Below, in pieces: positions 1 to 8,656 of a DNA stretch of 64,000 nt (the first letter of the stretch is position 1; every line of letters starts with the position of its first letter). The position numbers and the translations under genes were made by a program. Location of the stretch: assembly GCF_015557635.1 (NCBI RefSeq), contig NZ_JADNOP010000004.1, positions 62,001 to 126,000 on the forward strand, written 5' to 3'. Source of the stretch: Fusicatenibacter saccharivorans. GTDB lineage: Bacteria > Bacillota > Clostridia > Lachnospirales > Lachnospiraceae. The notes under the pieces are model-generated. The model was given only the letters and a program-made list of their open reading frames with translations, searched no databases and was not told the DNA's origin.

Positions 1-198
1 GCATTTCGGAAAGGAAGGCTGGAGGATCTCACCTTCCGGCGGATGGCCGTCATGGCTGTCCTTTCGCTGCTGGTCGGATTCCAGTCTTCAAATGTGGACA
101 ACTTCGCACACATCGGCGGTTTTCTGGCAGGTGCAGTCCTGATGGCGGTTCTCTATCCGGGAATGGCAAGGATCAGGAAAAGGGGAAAACAACCGTAA
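1..198 (+). CDS. Rhomboid family intramembrane serine protease, C-terminal fragment
   Basis: The window opens inside this gene; only the last 65 codons are present. They encode a hydrophobic helix followed by a NVDNFAHIGGF segment, which matches the last catalytic helix of rhomboid proteases, where the histidine pairs with an upstream serine (outside the window). A second hydrophobic stretch and a basic tail (RIRKRGKQP) follow. Rhomboids cleave membrane-anchored substrates within the bilayer. Its end overlaps the end of the opposite-strand histidine kinase gene by about 26 bases. The family call rests on the HIGG motif and its hydrophobic context. Confidence 0.75.
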   Translation, partial: AFRKGRLEDLTFRRMAVMAVLSLLVGFQSSNVDNFAHIGGFLAGAVLMAVLYPGMARIRKRGKQP

Positions 199-856
199 AG
201 GTGCTTCCTTCCCCGGGAACGGAAGAAACGGAAATCGTGCCGTCGTGTGCGGTTACAATTTCCTTGCAGATGGCAAGTCCAAGGCCGGTTCCGTTTTTCT
301 TATGTGTGACAAAAAGGTCAAAGAGAGTCGGCAGATCCTCGGCGGGGATTCCGCAGCCAGTGTCCTGCACACGGATGGTCAGAAAGTCACCGTCGAAACA
401 GAGAGAGATTTTGATCGTTCCGCCGGAAGGCATTGCTTCCGCCGCATTTCGGATCAGGTTCAGAAAAAGCTGACGAAATTGCGTGGTATCAAGGGCAAAG
501 CGCGGAATGGCAGATTCCTTGACAAGTTCAATGGAAACCTGTTGTTTTTCGAGGAGAACGCCGGTATCGGCACAGAGATTCTGGAGCAGAAGATAAGGAT
601 TCACGTAAGCGCGTACCGCCCGATATGAATGATTATAGCAGGAGAGCTCATCGAGCAGGGAGTTCAGAAAAGCCATATTTTCCTGAATTTTCTGAAAATA
701 GAGATCGTTGGAAAGCTCCGGATGCGCTAAAAGAAGAAGCTGATGAAAGCTGTGGATAATCGCAACAGGATTTCGAACCTCATGTGAAATCCGGGAAATC
801 ATAGCGTGACATTCTTCCGATAAGCCCTGTGAATTGGTTGTTGGTTCTTTTGACAT
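173..856 (-). CDS. Small soluble sensor histidine kinase
   Basis: Encodes 227 residues with an H-box near residue 25 (SHEVRNP), an N-box (NLIRNAAEAM), a G1 box (DTGCGIP) and a G2 box (GTGLGLAICKEI), so the HisKA and HATPase_c modules of a histidine kinase are complete. No membrane segment or sensor domain is visible, so it probably acts in the cytosol with a sensor partner or as a phosphorelay kinase like the small sporulation kinases. The start at 856 is chosen because AGGAGG lies about 8 bases upstream; a longer in-frame version to 952 has no such site. No response regulator lies next to it. Confidence 0.8.
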   Translation of the reverse strand: MSKEPTTNSQGLSEECHAMISRISHEVRNPVAIIHSFHQLLLLAHPELSNDLYFQKIQENMAFLNSLLDELSCYNHSYRAVRAYVNPYLLLQNLCADTGVLLEKQQVSIELVKESAIPRFALDTTQFRQLFLNLIRNAAEAMPSGGTIKISLCFDGDFLTIRVQDTGCGIPAEDLPTLFDLFVTHKKNGTGLGLAICKEIVTAHDGTISVSSVPGEGSTFTVVFPFS

Positions 857-955
857 AGCCGTATCCTCCTTATGATGCGTAGGTAATGATTTTTGATTAG
901 GCAAAAGTTTAGCATTGAAAAGGGGGAGCGCGCAACAAAAAGCGTTCTGCATTAT

Positions 956-985
956 TTGACATTTTTCGACAAATAGTGAGAAAAT
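956..985 (+). promoter_or_regulatory. Putative promoter of the HIT hydrolase gene
   Basis: A perfect TTGACA at 956-961 is followed after 18 bases by GAAAAT (980-985), a weak -10 match. It lies about 75 bases before the HIT gene start and no better candidate is visible. Confidence 0.4.
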
Positions 986-1059
986 AGAGTTGTCCGGAAC
1001 CGTGCGAAACGGGATTCAGAACAACAAAAAAATTAAAAAAAGTAAAGGAGAAAAAGATC

Positions 1060-1476
1060 ATGGATTGTATTTTTTGTAAATTAGCAAACGGAGAAATTCC
1101 AACCGCAACACTATATGAGGACGATGAGTTTCGTGTCATTCTGGATCAGGGACCGGCAACGAAAGGACATGCGCTGATTCTTCCAAAACAGCATTTTGCA
1201 AACATTTATGAAATTCCGGATGAAACCGCAGCGAAAGCAATGATTCTCGGCAAAAAAATGGCGACGGCCATGACGAAAGCGCTTCATTCTGATGGCTTCA
1301 ATCTGGTACAGAACAATGGTGAGGCAGCAGGACAGACGGTATTCCACTTCCATATGCATCTGATTCCAAGATATGAAGGTGACAATGCCGGTATTGCTGC
1401 ATGGAAGCAGGGAACTCTCGAGGATGCGGTAAAAGAGCAGATCATTGAGAGCGTGACGGCAGAGCTGAAGGCCTGA
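1060..1476 (+). CDS. HIT family nucleotide hydrolase
   Basis: The 138-residue protein has the N-terminal zinc-type CIFCKLANGEIP segment and the histidine triad HFHMHLIPR near residues 95-103. This is the HinT/Fhit-like branch that hydrolyses purine nucleoside phosphoramidates and related dinucleotides in the cytosol. Length is normal for the family. AAGGAG lies at a good distance before the ATG. A sigma factor gene follows about 60 bases downstream on the same strand and may be co-transcribed. The exact substrate cannot be read from the sequence. Confidence 0.93.
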   Translation: MDCIFCKLANGEIPTATLYEDDEFRVILDQGPATKGHALILPKQHFANIYEIPDETAAKAMILGKKMATAMTKALHSDGFNLVQNNGEAAGQTVFHFHMHLIPRYEGDNAGIAAWKQGTLEDAVKEQIIESVTAELKA

Positions 1477-1535
1477 GAAAAGGCTGGCAGCAGCCAGAAA
1501 AAGAATCAATGACAGACGAACAGGGGCGGAGAACA

Positions 1536-2060
1536 ATGGACAAAAATAACTTTTCAGAAATATATAAAAAGTATGTAATGACAGCCTATTCAGCCGCAAT
1601 GCAGGTGGTGCACAATGAAGCCGATGCGGATGATATCGCACAGGAAACGATGGTGAAACTGTACCTGAATATTGATGCGCTGGATGAAGACAGAGTAGAA
1701 GGCTGGGTCCGTGTCGCTGCAAAGAATCTGGGAATTGATTATCAAAGAAAAACACAACGTTTTGACTGGAATGAACTGGATGAGGATCTTCGGGCGGAAG
1801 AGATGGAACTTCCGACGCTTGCAGAGGAAGAAAAGCAGGAGAGAAATCATTTTTTTCAGGAAGTGATGGATGCACTGAAAGATCATGATGAATCGGGTTA
1901 TTATATTACGCGTGAAATCAAGGTGCATGAGCGTTCGGAAAAGGAAGTAGCATCCGAAATGGGTATCACCATCGGAAATCTGCGGGTGAAAATGACCCGG
2001 ACGAAAAAATGGCTTTGCCAGCACTTTGCTGACAAAGCCAGAGAAAGGGGATTTCTGTAG
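1536..2060 (+). CDS. ECF-like RNA polymerase sigma factor
   Basis: The 174-residue protein fits the sigma-70 region 2 plus region 4 plan: region 2 spans YKKYVMTAYSAAMQVVHNEADADDIAQETMVK-like sequence at about residues 6-45 and region 4 carries SEKEVASEMGITIGNLRVKMTR near the C-terminus. ECF factors redirect RNA polymerase to stress or envelope regulons. The start at 1536 follows a GGGGCGGAG site; an in-frame ATG at 1509 is possible but has a poorer site. No anti-sigma gene is adjacent. The DUF4367 membrane protein at 3215, of a type often paired with such factors, lies beyond the opposite-strand murG gene. Confidence 0.85.
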   Translation: MDKNNFSEIYKKYVMTAYSAAMQVVHNEADADDIAQETMVKLYLNIDALDEDRVEGWVRVAAKNLGIDYQRKTQRFDWNELDEDLRAEEMELPTLAEEEKQERNHFFQEVMDALKDHDESGYYITREIKVHERSEKEVASEMGITIGNLRVKMTRTKKWLCQHFADKARERGFL

Positions 2061-2063
2061 TTA

Positions 2064-3131
2064 CTATTTGCGTTCGCATTCCTGGATCAGGGAAAGGATG
2101 CGGCCGATGGAATCGGTGTGGCTGCTCTTCTTCATCGCATTGATGTAGGTCTGACGGTTTTCGTAAACCTCACGGATTGCGGACTGAAGGGTCTGCGCAT
2201 TCACGGATTCTTCTTCCAGAACTTTACTGTAACCCTGACGCTCAAAGGAACGCGCATTTAAAATCTGGTCTCCGCGGCTGGCATTGGCAGAAAGCGGAAT
2301 CAGAATGTTTGGTTTTGCCAGAGCACTGATTTCGCAGATCGCATTTGCGCCGGCGCGGGAGATGATCAGATCTGCTGCGGCGAAGAGATCCGGGAGCTCA
2401 TCTTTGATGTACTCGAACTGAACGTAACCTTCGGTACCATTTAAGGATGCATCCAGTTTATCTTTACCGCAGAGATGAATCACCTGGAAATCTTTCAGAA
2501 GTTCTGGTAAAATAGAACGGACCGCATGATTGACAGCGACGGAACCGAGGCTTCCTCCGATGACGAGAATAACCGGTTTTGCGGCATTGAATCCGCAGAA
2601 CTTCAGGCCTTCCCGTGCATCGCCGGACAGCAGTTCCTGGCGGATTGGCGTTCCGGTCAGAACGGCTTTGTTTTCCGGGAGACATTTAACGGTTTCCGGG
2701 AAATTACAGCAGACCTTTGCAGCGGACGGAATACACAGCTTATTTGCCAGGCCAGGCGTCATATCCGATTCATGGATGAGCGCCGGGACTTTACATGCTT
2801 TGGCGGCAAGGACAACCGGTACCGAAACGAAGCCGCCTTTGGAGAAGACAACGTTTGGTTTCAGCTTTTTGAGCAGTTTTTTTGCTTCAAAGTAGCCTTT
2901 TACGACGCGGAATGGATCGGAAAAGTTTTTCGGATCGAAGTAGCGGCGCAGCTTTCCGGATGAAATTCCGTAATACGGAATGCCGAGATCTTCGATCAGC
3001 TTGCGCTCCATACCGTCGTAGGAACCGATATAAGAGATTTTATAACCTGCTTCCTTTAATTTTGGAATCAGGGCAATATTCGGGGTAACATGGCCGGCGG
3101 TACCTCCGCCTGTCAGAACAATATGCTTCAT
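2064..3131 (-). CDS. murG: UDP-GlcNAc:lipid I N-acetylglucosaminyltransferase MurG
   Basis: MurG converts lipid I to lipid II at the inner face of the membrane by adding GlcNAc, the last cytoplasmic step of peptidoglycan precursor synthesis. The 355-residue length is normal. Visible signatures are the N-terminal glycine-rich loop [11 protein letters not shown], the GGSLGS loop starting the second Rossmann domain, and [12 protein letters not shown] in the acceptor-side region. GGGAGGAATT before the ATG at 3131 supports the start. It is convergent with the sigma factor gene, with only a 3-base gap, and is not in a dcw cluster here, as is common in Lachnospiraceae. Confidence 0.96.
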   Translation of the reverse strand: MKHIVLTGGGTAGHVTPNIALIPKLKEAGYKISYIGSYDGMERKLIEDLGIPYYGISSGKLRRYFDPKNFSDPFRVVKGYFEAKKLLKKLKPNVVFSKGGFVSVPVVLAAKACKVPALIHESDMTPGLANKLCIPSAAKVCCNFPETVKCLPENKAVLTGTPIRQELLSGDAREGLKFCGFNAAKPVILVIGGSLGSVAVNHAVRSILPELLKDFQVIHLCGKDKLDASLNGTEGYVQFEYIKDELPDLFAAADLIISRAGANAICEISALAKPNILIPLSANASRGDQILNARSFERQGYSKVLEEESVNAQTLQSAIREVYENRQTYINAMKKSSHTDSIGRILSLIQECERK

Positions 3132-3214
3132 GAGAATTCCTCCCTGGAATTTGATAATATCATTTGGCTTTTATTATCCCCTCAAGAAGAAAAAAAGTCA
3201 AGAGCGGTTACAAC

Positions 3215-4174
3215 ATGGAAAATGCCGAGGAACGGAAGAAGATGAAAAAGATAGAAAAAGAAGAACAGCTGAAAAAGAAACTGGAGCAGACGATGGAAGA
3301 AAAAATGGCTGCGGATTCGAAAACGGTGGAAGGGGAATCGGCAGTTGTAAAGGCAGAGGAAGGAAACACAGCAACAGAACAGGAGCCGGAGGCTGCGCCT
3401 GCACTTTCAGAGGAAGAACTGAACGCAATGTACGAGCGCTTCCAGCAGCGACTCCAGAAGGAAGGACTCGCGGACGCGGAAGGCAACCCGACAGAAAAAA
3501 CACTGGAGATCCGCCGCCAGATCGTGGAGAGAAAGGCAGAACGCGAAAAGCAGGCGGAGAGACAGAAGAAGATTGCGAAGAGAGCGAAAACAACAAAACA
3601 CTGGGTACGGACGGCAAAGGCAGCTGGTGTTGTGTTGGTTGTGGGAGCGTGCGTTTTTGGGGCGAGTATGACGAGCGAGGCGAATCGGATTCGGTTGGTG
3701 GAGACGATTAGTGGGGTTCGGAATACGGGTGACGTGACGTGGACAGATAATGGTGAAAATCGGGACGGATCAGAAACAAATTTTGAACAAGCAAAAACAG
3801 AGATCGTAGAAAAAATCCATATTGAGGTGCCGGAATTTTATTATGTACCAGATGGAATGAAATATAGTCAATTTATGATATTTGAAGAAACGGAAATGGC
3901 GGTGATCCAATATCAATATGGAGAACATTCTATCTATTTTCATTTGGCAGCAAATGAAAAAGATTTGTCACAAGGCAATTGGAAAGACAAAGAAAAGGTT
4001 CAAGTAGAAACACTTGATGATGTGATAGAAATTGAAATGGGAACTTTAGCAGAGAATGGAGAAGAAAATTATTATGCATTATGGAAATATAAAGATGCCT
4101 ATTATCAATTAAGCGGACAGATAGAAAAGGAGGAATTGGTGAAAATTATAAATGAAATGCAGTATAATGTGTAA
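3215..4174 (+). CDS. DUF4367-type single-pass membrane protein, possible anti-sigma-like
   Basis: About 319 residues: a highly charged, Glu/Lys-rich cytoplasmic half (residues 1-130), one membrane segment near 135-152 (AAGVVLVVGACVFGASM), and an extracytoplasmic half ending in YKDAYYQLSGQ...LVKIINEM, which resembles DUF4367. Proteins of this plan are often encoded beside ECF sigma factors and may act as anti-sigma or sensing partners; that role is inference. A TTG start at 3164 is also possible; the ATG at 3215 has only a weak ribosome site. Base composition changes abruptly near 3740: GC-rich before, AT-rich after, as if two sources were joined. Confidence 0.6.
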   Translation: MENAEERKKMKKIEKEEQLKKKLEQTMEEKMAADSKTVEGESAVVKAEEGNTATEQEPEAAPALSEEELNAMYERFQQRLQKEGLADAEGNPTEKTLEIRRQIVERKAEREKQAERQKKIAKRAKTTKHWVRTAKAAGVVLVVGACVFGASMTSEANRIRLVETISGVRNTGDVTWTDNGENRDGSETNFEQAKTEIVEKIHIEVPEFYYVPDGMKYSQFMIFEETEMAVIQYQYGEHSIYFHLAANEKDLSQGNWKDKEKVQVETLDDVIEIEMGTLAENGEENYYALWKYKDAYYQLSGQIEKEELVKIINEMQYNV

Positions 4175-4232
4175 TTATTTTATGAAATGCACGTATATAA
4201 TATGTAGGTGAAGACGAGGGGAAAGAGGAAGT

Positions 4233-4730
4233 ATGAAAAAGGTTATAAATTTAAAAAACTTACTCTTTTGTGCGATGCTCATTGTAGCGATGTCTTTGAA
4301 TACAGTTGATGTGCATGCAGATGCGTTGGATTATTTAGGCAGTATTATTGATGGATCTGAATTGACAAATGATCTAGAAGCTTTTGGAGACTACCAGAGT
4401 GTAGCGAGAAGTACATATCTGCACCAAGGATTTGTGAGAATTACTAATAATGGAAACGGGTATGTTGGAATAACCGGAGGAACGGAATGCAACGTTAGCT
4501 GTAATACGGTGAAGTTGAATGTGTATTTGGAACGGTCTAGTGGGGATGGGAACTTTTATAGTTATCAAAAATGGGACAAAGTATCGTATAATACGAATTC
4601 TTTGTATATGAGTACACAGGTAAAAGTAGAAAAAGGGTACTATTATCGCTTAAGAGGATATCATTCATGTACAAAGAATGGAGTACTTGAGAATGGTGGA
4701 AGTTCAACAAATGGAATCTACATTGGCTAA
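4233..4730 (+). CDS. Small secreted protein (DUF6147-like)
   Basis: A 165-residue product with a clear signal peptide (MKKVINLKNLLFCAMLIVAM, then cleavage near VHA-DA) and a mature part rich in Tyr, Asn, Gly and Ser containing VYLERSSGDGNFYSYQKW. It looks like the small exported Firmicutes proteins grouped as DUF6147; this is recognition by eye and not certain. Two cysteine pairs could form disulfides. GAGGAAG precedes the ATG. The gene is AT-rich and continues the AT-rich stretch that begins inside the preceding gene. Function unknown. Confidence 0.6.
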   Translation: MKKVINLKNLLFCAMLIVAMSLNTVDVHADALDYLGSIIDGSELTNDLEAFGDYQSVARSTYLHQGFVRITNNGNGYVGITGGTECNVSCNTVKLNVYLERSSGDGNFYSYQKWDKVSYNTNSLYMSTQVKVEKGYYYRLRGYHSCTKNGVLENGGSSTNGIYIG

Positions 4731-4994
4731 CTGAAAGTTACGAATATTCAAATTAAAACGAGCAAAAAATATTATGAATATAAGCACAAGAGAGATAGCG
4801 TAAACGACCGGAAACAATTTCTAACCCGACCCAGTTTACACTCCCTCACCCCTTAAAAATTTCGGGGCCAGTCCCCTATAGAAACCTTATAACAATGAAT
4901 ATATTAAGACGAAAACGCAGATCTTTCAGGATTTTCAACGCGTCGAAATTCCTTTTTCCAACCACAACACAGATCTGAGTCATCATGTGTTACT

Positions 4995-5084
4995 ATGTTC
5001 AGCGTGTGAGTGATCATACGGAACATCGGCTGGCCCCGATAAGTGAGGCATCGGTATTACTGCAGGAATACCGGTGCCTCTTTT
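4995..5084 (+). ncRNA. Candidate short structured RNA ending in a terminator
   Basis: Two strong hairpins stand in tandem. The first pairs ATGTTC (4995-5000) with GAACAT (5021-5026), extended inward by CGTGTGA/TCATACG around a GTGA loop. The second is the terminator at 5045-5084. A TGTTACTAT extended -10-like sequence lies at 4988-4996 but no good -35 is visible, so this could also be the 3' end of a longer transcript from the gene at 4233. Confidence 0.35.
5045..5084 (+). terminator. Intrinsic terminator
   Basis: GAGGCATCGGTATT (5045-5058) pairs with AATACCGGTGCCTC (5067-5080) with one G-T wobble, followed by TTTT. The nearest upstream gene ends 315 bases earlier. Confidence 0.8.
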
Positions 5085-5161
5085 CTATGCACTTCCGGCG
5101 GCCGATGCCCATAATTGAACAAAAATATTAAGATTGTTGTGCAATCTGCCTTAAAATTCCG

Positions 5162-5190
5162 TTGGAATCTGCCAGATATTATGCTATAAT
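5162..5190 (+). promoter_or_regulatory. Promoter of the beta-CASP metallo-hydrolase gene
   Basis: TTGGAA (5162-5167), a 17-base spacer and a perfect TATAAT (5185-5190). Transcription from here would give a leader of about 185 bases before the start codon at 5383. Confidence 0.75.
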
Positions 5191-5243
5191 AATCAAAAAA
5201 GAGAGAATAAGCATAAAATACAAAAGGAATTTCAGATTATTTT

Positions 5244-5366
5244 CGCGGACAACGCGTCAAAGACCATGCTGGCATGAGAACTTGACGACTGCCGCGATAA
5301 CGGGCCAAACGTATAACGCGTGTTTTGACCCGCAGTGACAACATTTTGTCCCCGAACAAAACGGGA
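5244..5366 (+). promoter_or_regulatory. Structured 5' leader RNA
   Basis: The leader contains a three-tier nested hairpin: CGCGG (5244-5248) with CCGCG (5292-5296), CGTCAA (5255-5260) with TTGACG (5282-5287), and CATG (5265-5268) with CATG (5273-5276). A second imperfect hairpin joins GGG at 5302-5304 to CCC at 5329-5331. Small stems GACAA/TTGTC and CCCG/CGGG follow just before the ribosome site. No U-tract is present, so any control would act on translation or RNA stability. I do not recognise a known riboswitch class. Confidence 0.5.
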
Positions 5367-5382
5367 GAACAGGAGGCATCTT

Positions 5383-7005
5383 ATGCGTCTTACATTTCTT
5401 GGAGCAACACATGAAGTGACGGGCAGTTGTTATTATCTGGAGGCTGCCGGAAAGAAGTTTTTAGTGGACTGCGGTATGGAGCAGGGACCGAATATTTATG
5501 AAAACAAGCCGATTCCGGTCCCGGCATCCCAGCTTGATTTTGTATTGATCACGCACGCGCACATCGACCATACCGGAAATCTGCCGCTGCTGTATGCGCA
5601 CGGCTTCCGCGGCCCAATCTATATGACTCCGGCGACGGTAGCGCTTTCGGACATCATGCTCCGCGACAGCGCACACATTCAGCTCGCCGAGGCCGAGTGG
5701 CGGAACCGTAAGAACCGCCGGGCGGGAAAAGAAGATTACGTCACACCATACACAATGGAGGACGCCCTCGGCGTGATCCGTCTGCTGGAGGGCATTCCGT
5801 ATCATCAGCGTGTGACACTATCGGACGGCATTCAGATCCGTTTTCTCGATGCCGGTCATCTGCTCGGCTCCGCATCCATTGAGCTGTGGCTGACAGAGGA
5901 CGGTGTGACGAAAAAACTGCTCTTCTCCGGCGATATCGGAAATATCCATCAGCCGCTGATCAACGACCCGGAGTACCCGGAGAGCGCCGATTACGTGATT
6001 ATGGAATCCACCTACGGCGACCGTAGCCACGGACCGAAACCGGATTACGTGCCGGAACTGGCAAAAATCATTCAGGAAACGCTCGATCGCGGCGGCAACC
6101 TCGTGATCCCGTCGTTTGCTGTCGGCAGAACGCAGGAGATGCTGTACTTTATTCGTGAAATTAAGGCAGAACATCTGGTTCACGGTCACGGCGAATTCCC
6201 GGTTTACGTGGACAGTCCGCTTGCCGTTGAGGCAACCAATATTTTCCGCGATCACCAGAAAGAGTGCTACGATTCCGATGCTGCTGCGCTCCTTGCGCAG
6301 GGCATTAATCCGATTCTGTTTCCGGGCTTAAAGCTCTCGATTACATCCGATGAGTCGAAAGCCATCAACTTCAACGAAACCCCGAAGGTCATCATATCCG
6401 CGAGCGGCATGTGCGATGCAGGACGAATCAAGCATCATCTGAAGCACAACCTCTGGAGGCAGGAGAGTACGGTTCTCTTCGTCGGCTATCAGGCCGTCGG
6501 TACACTGGGACGGGCGCTGATCGGAGGCGCGAAGGAGGTGAAACTGTTCCAGGAAGAGGTTCATGTGAACGCGCACATCATCCAGTTCCCGGGCATGAGC
6601 GGCCACGCAGATCAGGAAGGACTGCTCAAATGGGCGGGCAGTCTGCGGGCAAAACCGGACCGCGTTTTCGTAACGCACGGCGAAGATAAAGTGACGGAAA
6701 TTTTTGCAGAAAAACTGTGGGACGAATTCCGCTACCCGGCGATGGCTCCGTTCTCCGGCACGGTATTTGACCTGAAAGAAAATGAATTCATCGAAAAAAC
6801 CGTTGGCATTCCGATCCAGAAGGAAACAACGGCAAACGCAGGAACACTGCGCACGAGAAGCAGCGGAAATGCCGTCTTCGATCGTCTCGTTGCGGCTGGT
6901 CAGCGGCTGCTCACCGTCATTACAAGAAACAAAGGTGGTGCTAACAAAGACCTTTCGAAATTTGCCGATCAGATCAACAGTCTCTGCGACAAATGGGACA
7001 GATAA
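5383..7005 (+). CDS. MBL-fold beta-CASP hydrolase (RNA-processing type)
   Basis: A 540-residue metallo-beta-lactamase-fold protein with the metal motif HAHIDH near residues 57-62, a GHLLGSASIEL strand, then a beta-CASP region (SFAVGRTQEMLYFIREI) and the C-terminal RNA-specificity motifs SGMCDAGRIKHHL and FPGMSGHADQEGL. Relatives include CPSF/RNase-type exo- and endoribonucleases, so an RNA substrate is likely, though it has not been shown for this bacterial branch. The ATG at 5383 has AGGAGG about 7 bases upstream; the longer in-frame start at 5335 lacks one. The gene is monocistronic with its own promoter and structured leader. Confidence 0.88.
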   Translation: MRLTFLGATHEVTGSCYYLEAAGKKFLVDCGMEQGPNIYENKPIPVPASQLDFVLITHAHIDHTGNLPLLYAHGFRGPIYMTPATVALSDIMLRDSAHIQLAEAEWRNRKNRRAGKEDYVTPYTMEDALGVIRLLEGIPYHQRVTLSDGIQIRFLDAGHLLGSASIELWLTEDGVTKKLLFSGDIGNIHQPLINDPEYPESADYVIMESTYGDRSHGPKPDYVPELAKIIQETLDRGGNLVIPSFAVGRTQEMLYFIREIKAEHLVHGHGEFPVYVDSPLAVEATNIFRDHQKECYDSDAAALLAQGINPILFPGLKLSITSDESKAINFNETPKVIISASGMCDAGRIKHHLKHNLWRQESTVLFVGYQAVGTLGRALIGGAKEVKLFQEEVHVNAHIIQFPGMSGHADQEGLLKWAGSLRAKPDRVFVTHGEDKVTEIFAEKLWDEFRYPAMAPFSGTVFDLKENEFIEKTVGIPIQKETTANAGTLRTRSSGNAVFDRLVAAGQRLLTVITRNKGGANKDLSKFADQINSLCDKWDR

Positions 7006-7127
7006 AGCAGTCCGGTGGCTGGAAGAAAGACTGTGCTATTAATATAGAAGAAAAACCGGAAGAAAGCAGGCGGCAGGGAAGCTGTGCTGCATCAGAAAAG
7101 AAAAAACAGAAGTGGATAAATTACAAA

Positions 7128-7155
7128 CTCCCCGGGGTGAGCATTCCCCGGGGAG
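7128..7155 (-). terminator. GC-rich hairpin between convergent genes
   Basis: A perfect 10-bp inverted repeat, CTCCCCGGGG and CCCCGGGGAG, around an 8-base loop. On the minus strand it is followed by TTTGTAATTT, so it fits best as terminator of the TSCPD gene; it may also stop readthrough from the plus-strand gene. Confidence 0.65.
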
Positions 7156-7189
7156 GTATTATAATAAAAAAGAGCAAGCGTAAAAAAAG

Positions 7190-7432
7190 TTATTTCTGGA
7201 TAGCCTGTTCCAGTGCTTTTGCAAGCTGGTCTGGACATGATGTTCCGCGTCCGTTGCAGTCGATGCCTTTCATGCGGGAGATGGCTTCGTTTACGTCCAT
7301 GCCCTCAACGAGTCTTGCAACACCCTGTGTGTTTCCGTTGCATCCGCCTACGAACTGTACGTTGTGTACTTTACCGTCTTCTACCTCAAACAGAATTTTT
7401 CTGGAACAGGTACCTTTTGTTGTATATTCCAT
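7190..7432 (-). CDS. TSCPD domain protein (TIGR03905 type)
   Basis: An 80-residue protein with conserved cysteines and the TSCPDQLAKALE motif that names the TSCPD domain, plus GGCNGNTQGVARLVEGM. TSCPD domains also occur at the end of class II ribonucleotide reductases; the free-standing small proteins form the TIGR03905 family, whose role is not established. The ATG at 7432 is chosen because AAAGGAGG lies upstream; an in-frame start at 7489 has no site. Length matches the family. Confidence 0.85.
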   Translation of the reverse strand: MEYTTKGTCSRKILFEVEDGKVHNVQFVGGCNGNTQGVARLVEGMDVNEAISRMKGIDCNGRGTSCPDQLAKALEQAIQK

Positions 7433-7736
7433 CGATAAGATCCTCCTTTGTGAATAAAAAATTAGAACATTATCGTGAACTTCAGCCACGATAATTCTTC
7501 GGTTCCTGCTATTATACCATAGATTACGAAAACAGCAAAGAAAAAAGATACCACAGATCCAAAATTTATTGTATACTGTAACAGGAATTACAAAGAAACC
7601 AGAAGGAAAAGAAAATGGACTCCCGGAGTTTTCCGTTCTTACTTTAGCAGCTGACCGCTGACAAAAATGATTTCATAAAAGCAAGAACAGAAAGAATCGG
7701 AGAGTACATGTAAAGTTATTGGAGGATATCATAAAC

Positions 7737-8435
7737 ATGAAGTTAATCGGAATTATCGGTGCAATGGAAGTTGAAGTTGCAAGCTTAAAGGAAATGATGA
7801 CGGATGTTACAATTCGCACGAAAGCATCCATGGAGTTCAACCACGGTTACCTGAACGGAAAAGAAGTGGTTGTTGTGCGCAGCGGAATCGGTAAAGTAAA
7901 TGCCGGTATCTGCACCCAGATTCTTGTAGATGATTACGGCGTGGACTGTGTCATCAACACCGGAATTGCAGGCTCCCTGCGGAATGAAATTAACATCGGC
8001 GATATCGTCATCTCGACCGATGCTGTTCAGCACGACATGGATGTGCGCATCTTCGGATACCCGCTCGGCGAGATTCCGCAGATGGGCGTTTTGAGCTTCC
8101 CGGCAGACGAGCACCTCGCAGAGGTGGCAGAGGAAGTCTGCAAGGAAGTCAATCCGGAAATCCAGGTATTCCGCGGACGCGTGGTCAGCGGTGACCAGTT
8201 TATTTCCAGCAAAGAAGTGAAAAACCATCTGATCGAGGAATTCAACGGTTCCTGCGCCGAGATGGAGGGCGCTGCGATTGCGCAGGGCGCTTATCTGAAC
8301 AAGATTCCATACGTCGTACTCCGCGCCATCTCCGACAAAGCAGACGACAGCGCAACAATGGACTACCCGACCTTTGAGAGCGAGGCAGCCCGCCACTGTG
8401 TCAACCTGCTGCAGGAAATGGTAAAACGCCTGTAA
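7737..8435 (+). CDS. mtnN: 5'-methylthioadenosine/S-adenosylhomocysteine nucleosidase
   Basis: MtnN removes adenine from methylthioadenosine, S-adenosylhomocysteine and 5'-deoxyadenosine, clearing inhibitory by-products of methylation, polyamine and radical-SAM reactions. The 232-residue protein shows the N-terminal GAMEVEV with the conserved glutamate, SGIGKVNAG, SGDQFIS, and AEMEGAAIAQ plus RAISDKADD with the catalytic acidic residues. GGAGG before the ATG at 7737 supports the start; an upstream in-frame ATG at 7719 is less likely. It has a roughly 300-base upstream region and stands alone. Confidence 0.96.
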   Translation: MKLIGIIGAMEVEVASLKEMMTDVTIRTKASMEFNHGYLNGKEVVVVRSGIGKVNAGICTQILVDDYGVDCVINTGIAGSLRNEINIGDIVISTDAVQHDMDVRIFGYPLGEIPQMGVLSFPADEHLAEVAEEVCKEVNPEIQVFRGRVVSGDQFISSKEVKNHLIEEFNGSCAEMEGAAIAQGAYLNKIPYVVLRAISDKADDSATMDYPTFESEAARHCVNLLQEMVKRL

Positions 8436-8589
8436 TCTAAAAAAAGCAAGAAGAAAAAATCGACAAACGGGCAGGCGAAAACCAGCGAAACCACGCGAAC
8501 CGGCACGAAAGCAGTCCCCTGAAGGAACGAAAAATAAAAATTCACGCGAAAAAGCACAGAATCACAAAGAATTTGACGAACGTTTTTTG

Positions 8590-8618
8590 TTTCCAAATTT
8601 TTCCGGCAGTGCTATACT
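8590..8618 (+). promoter_or_regulatory. Putative promoter upstream of the repeat element
   Basis: TTTCCA (8590-8595), 17 bases, then TATACT (8613-8618) preceded by TG, an extended -10. Transcription would begin near 8625, run through the repeat at 8657-8788 and reach the membrane protein gene at 8926, giving a leader of about 300 bases. The stretch 8436-8589 shows nothing else I can identify. Confidence 0.55.
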
Positions 8619-8656
8619 GTGGCACATCGGAACAAGAAGATGCTCACTACGGATTG

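Larger units (their letters stand above)
4731..5161. other. Non-coding gap with hairpins
   Basis: No convincing gene is present on either strand. The AT-rich first part shows a short GGGG/CCCC hairpin near 4865-4880. The second part holds the hairpin and terminator listed separately at 4995-5084. The last part leads to the promoter at 5162. Confidence 0.6.
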
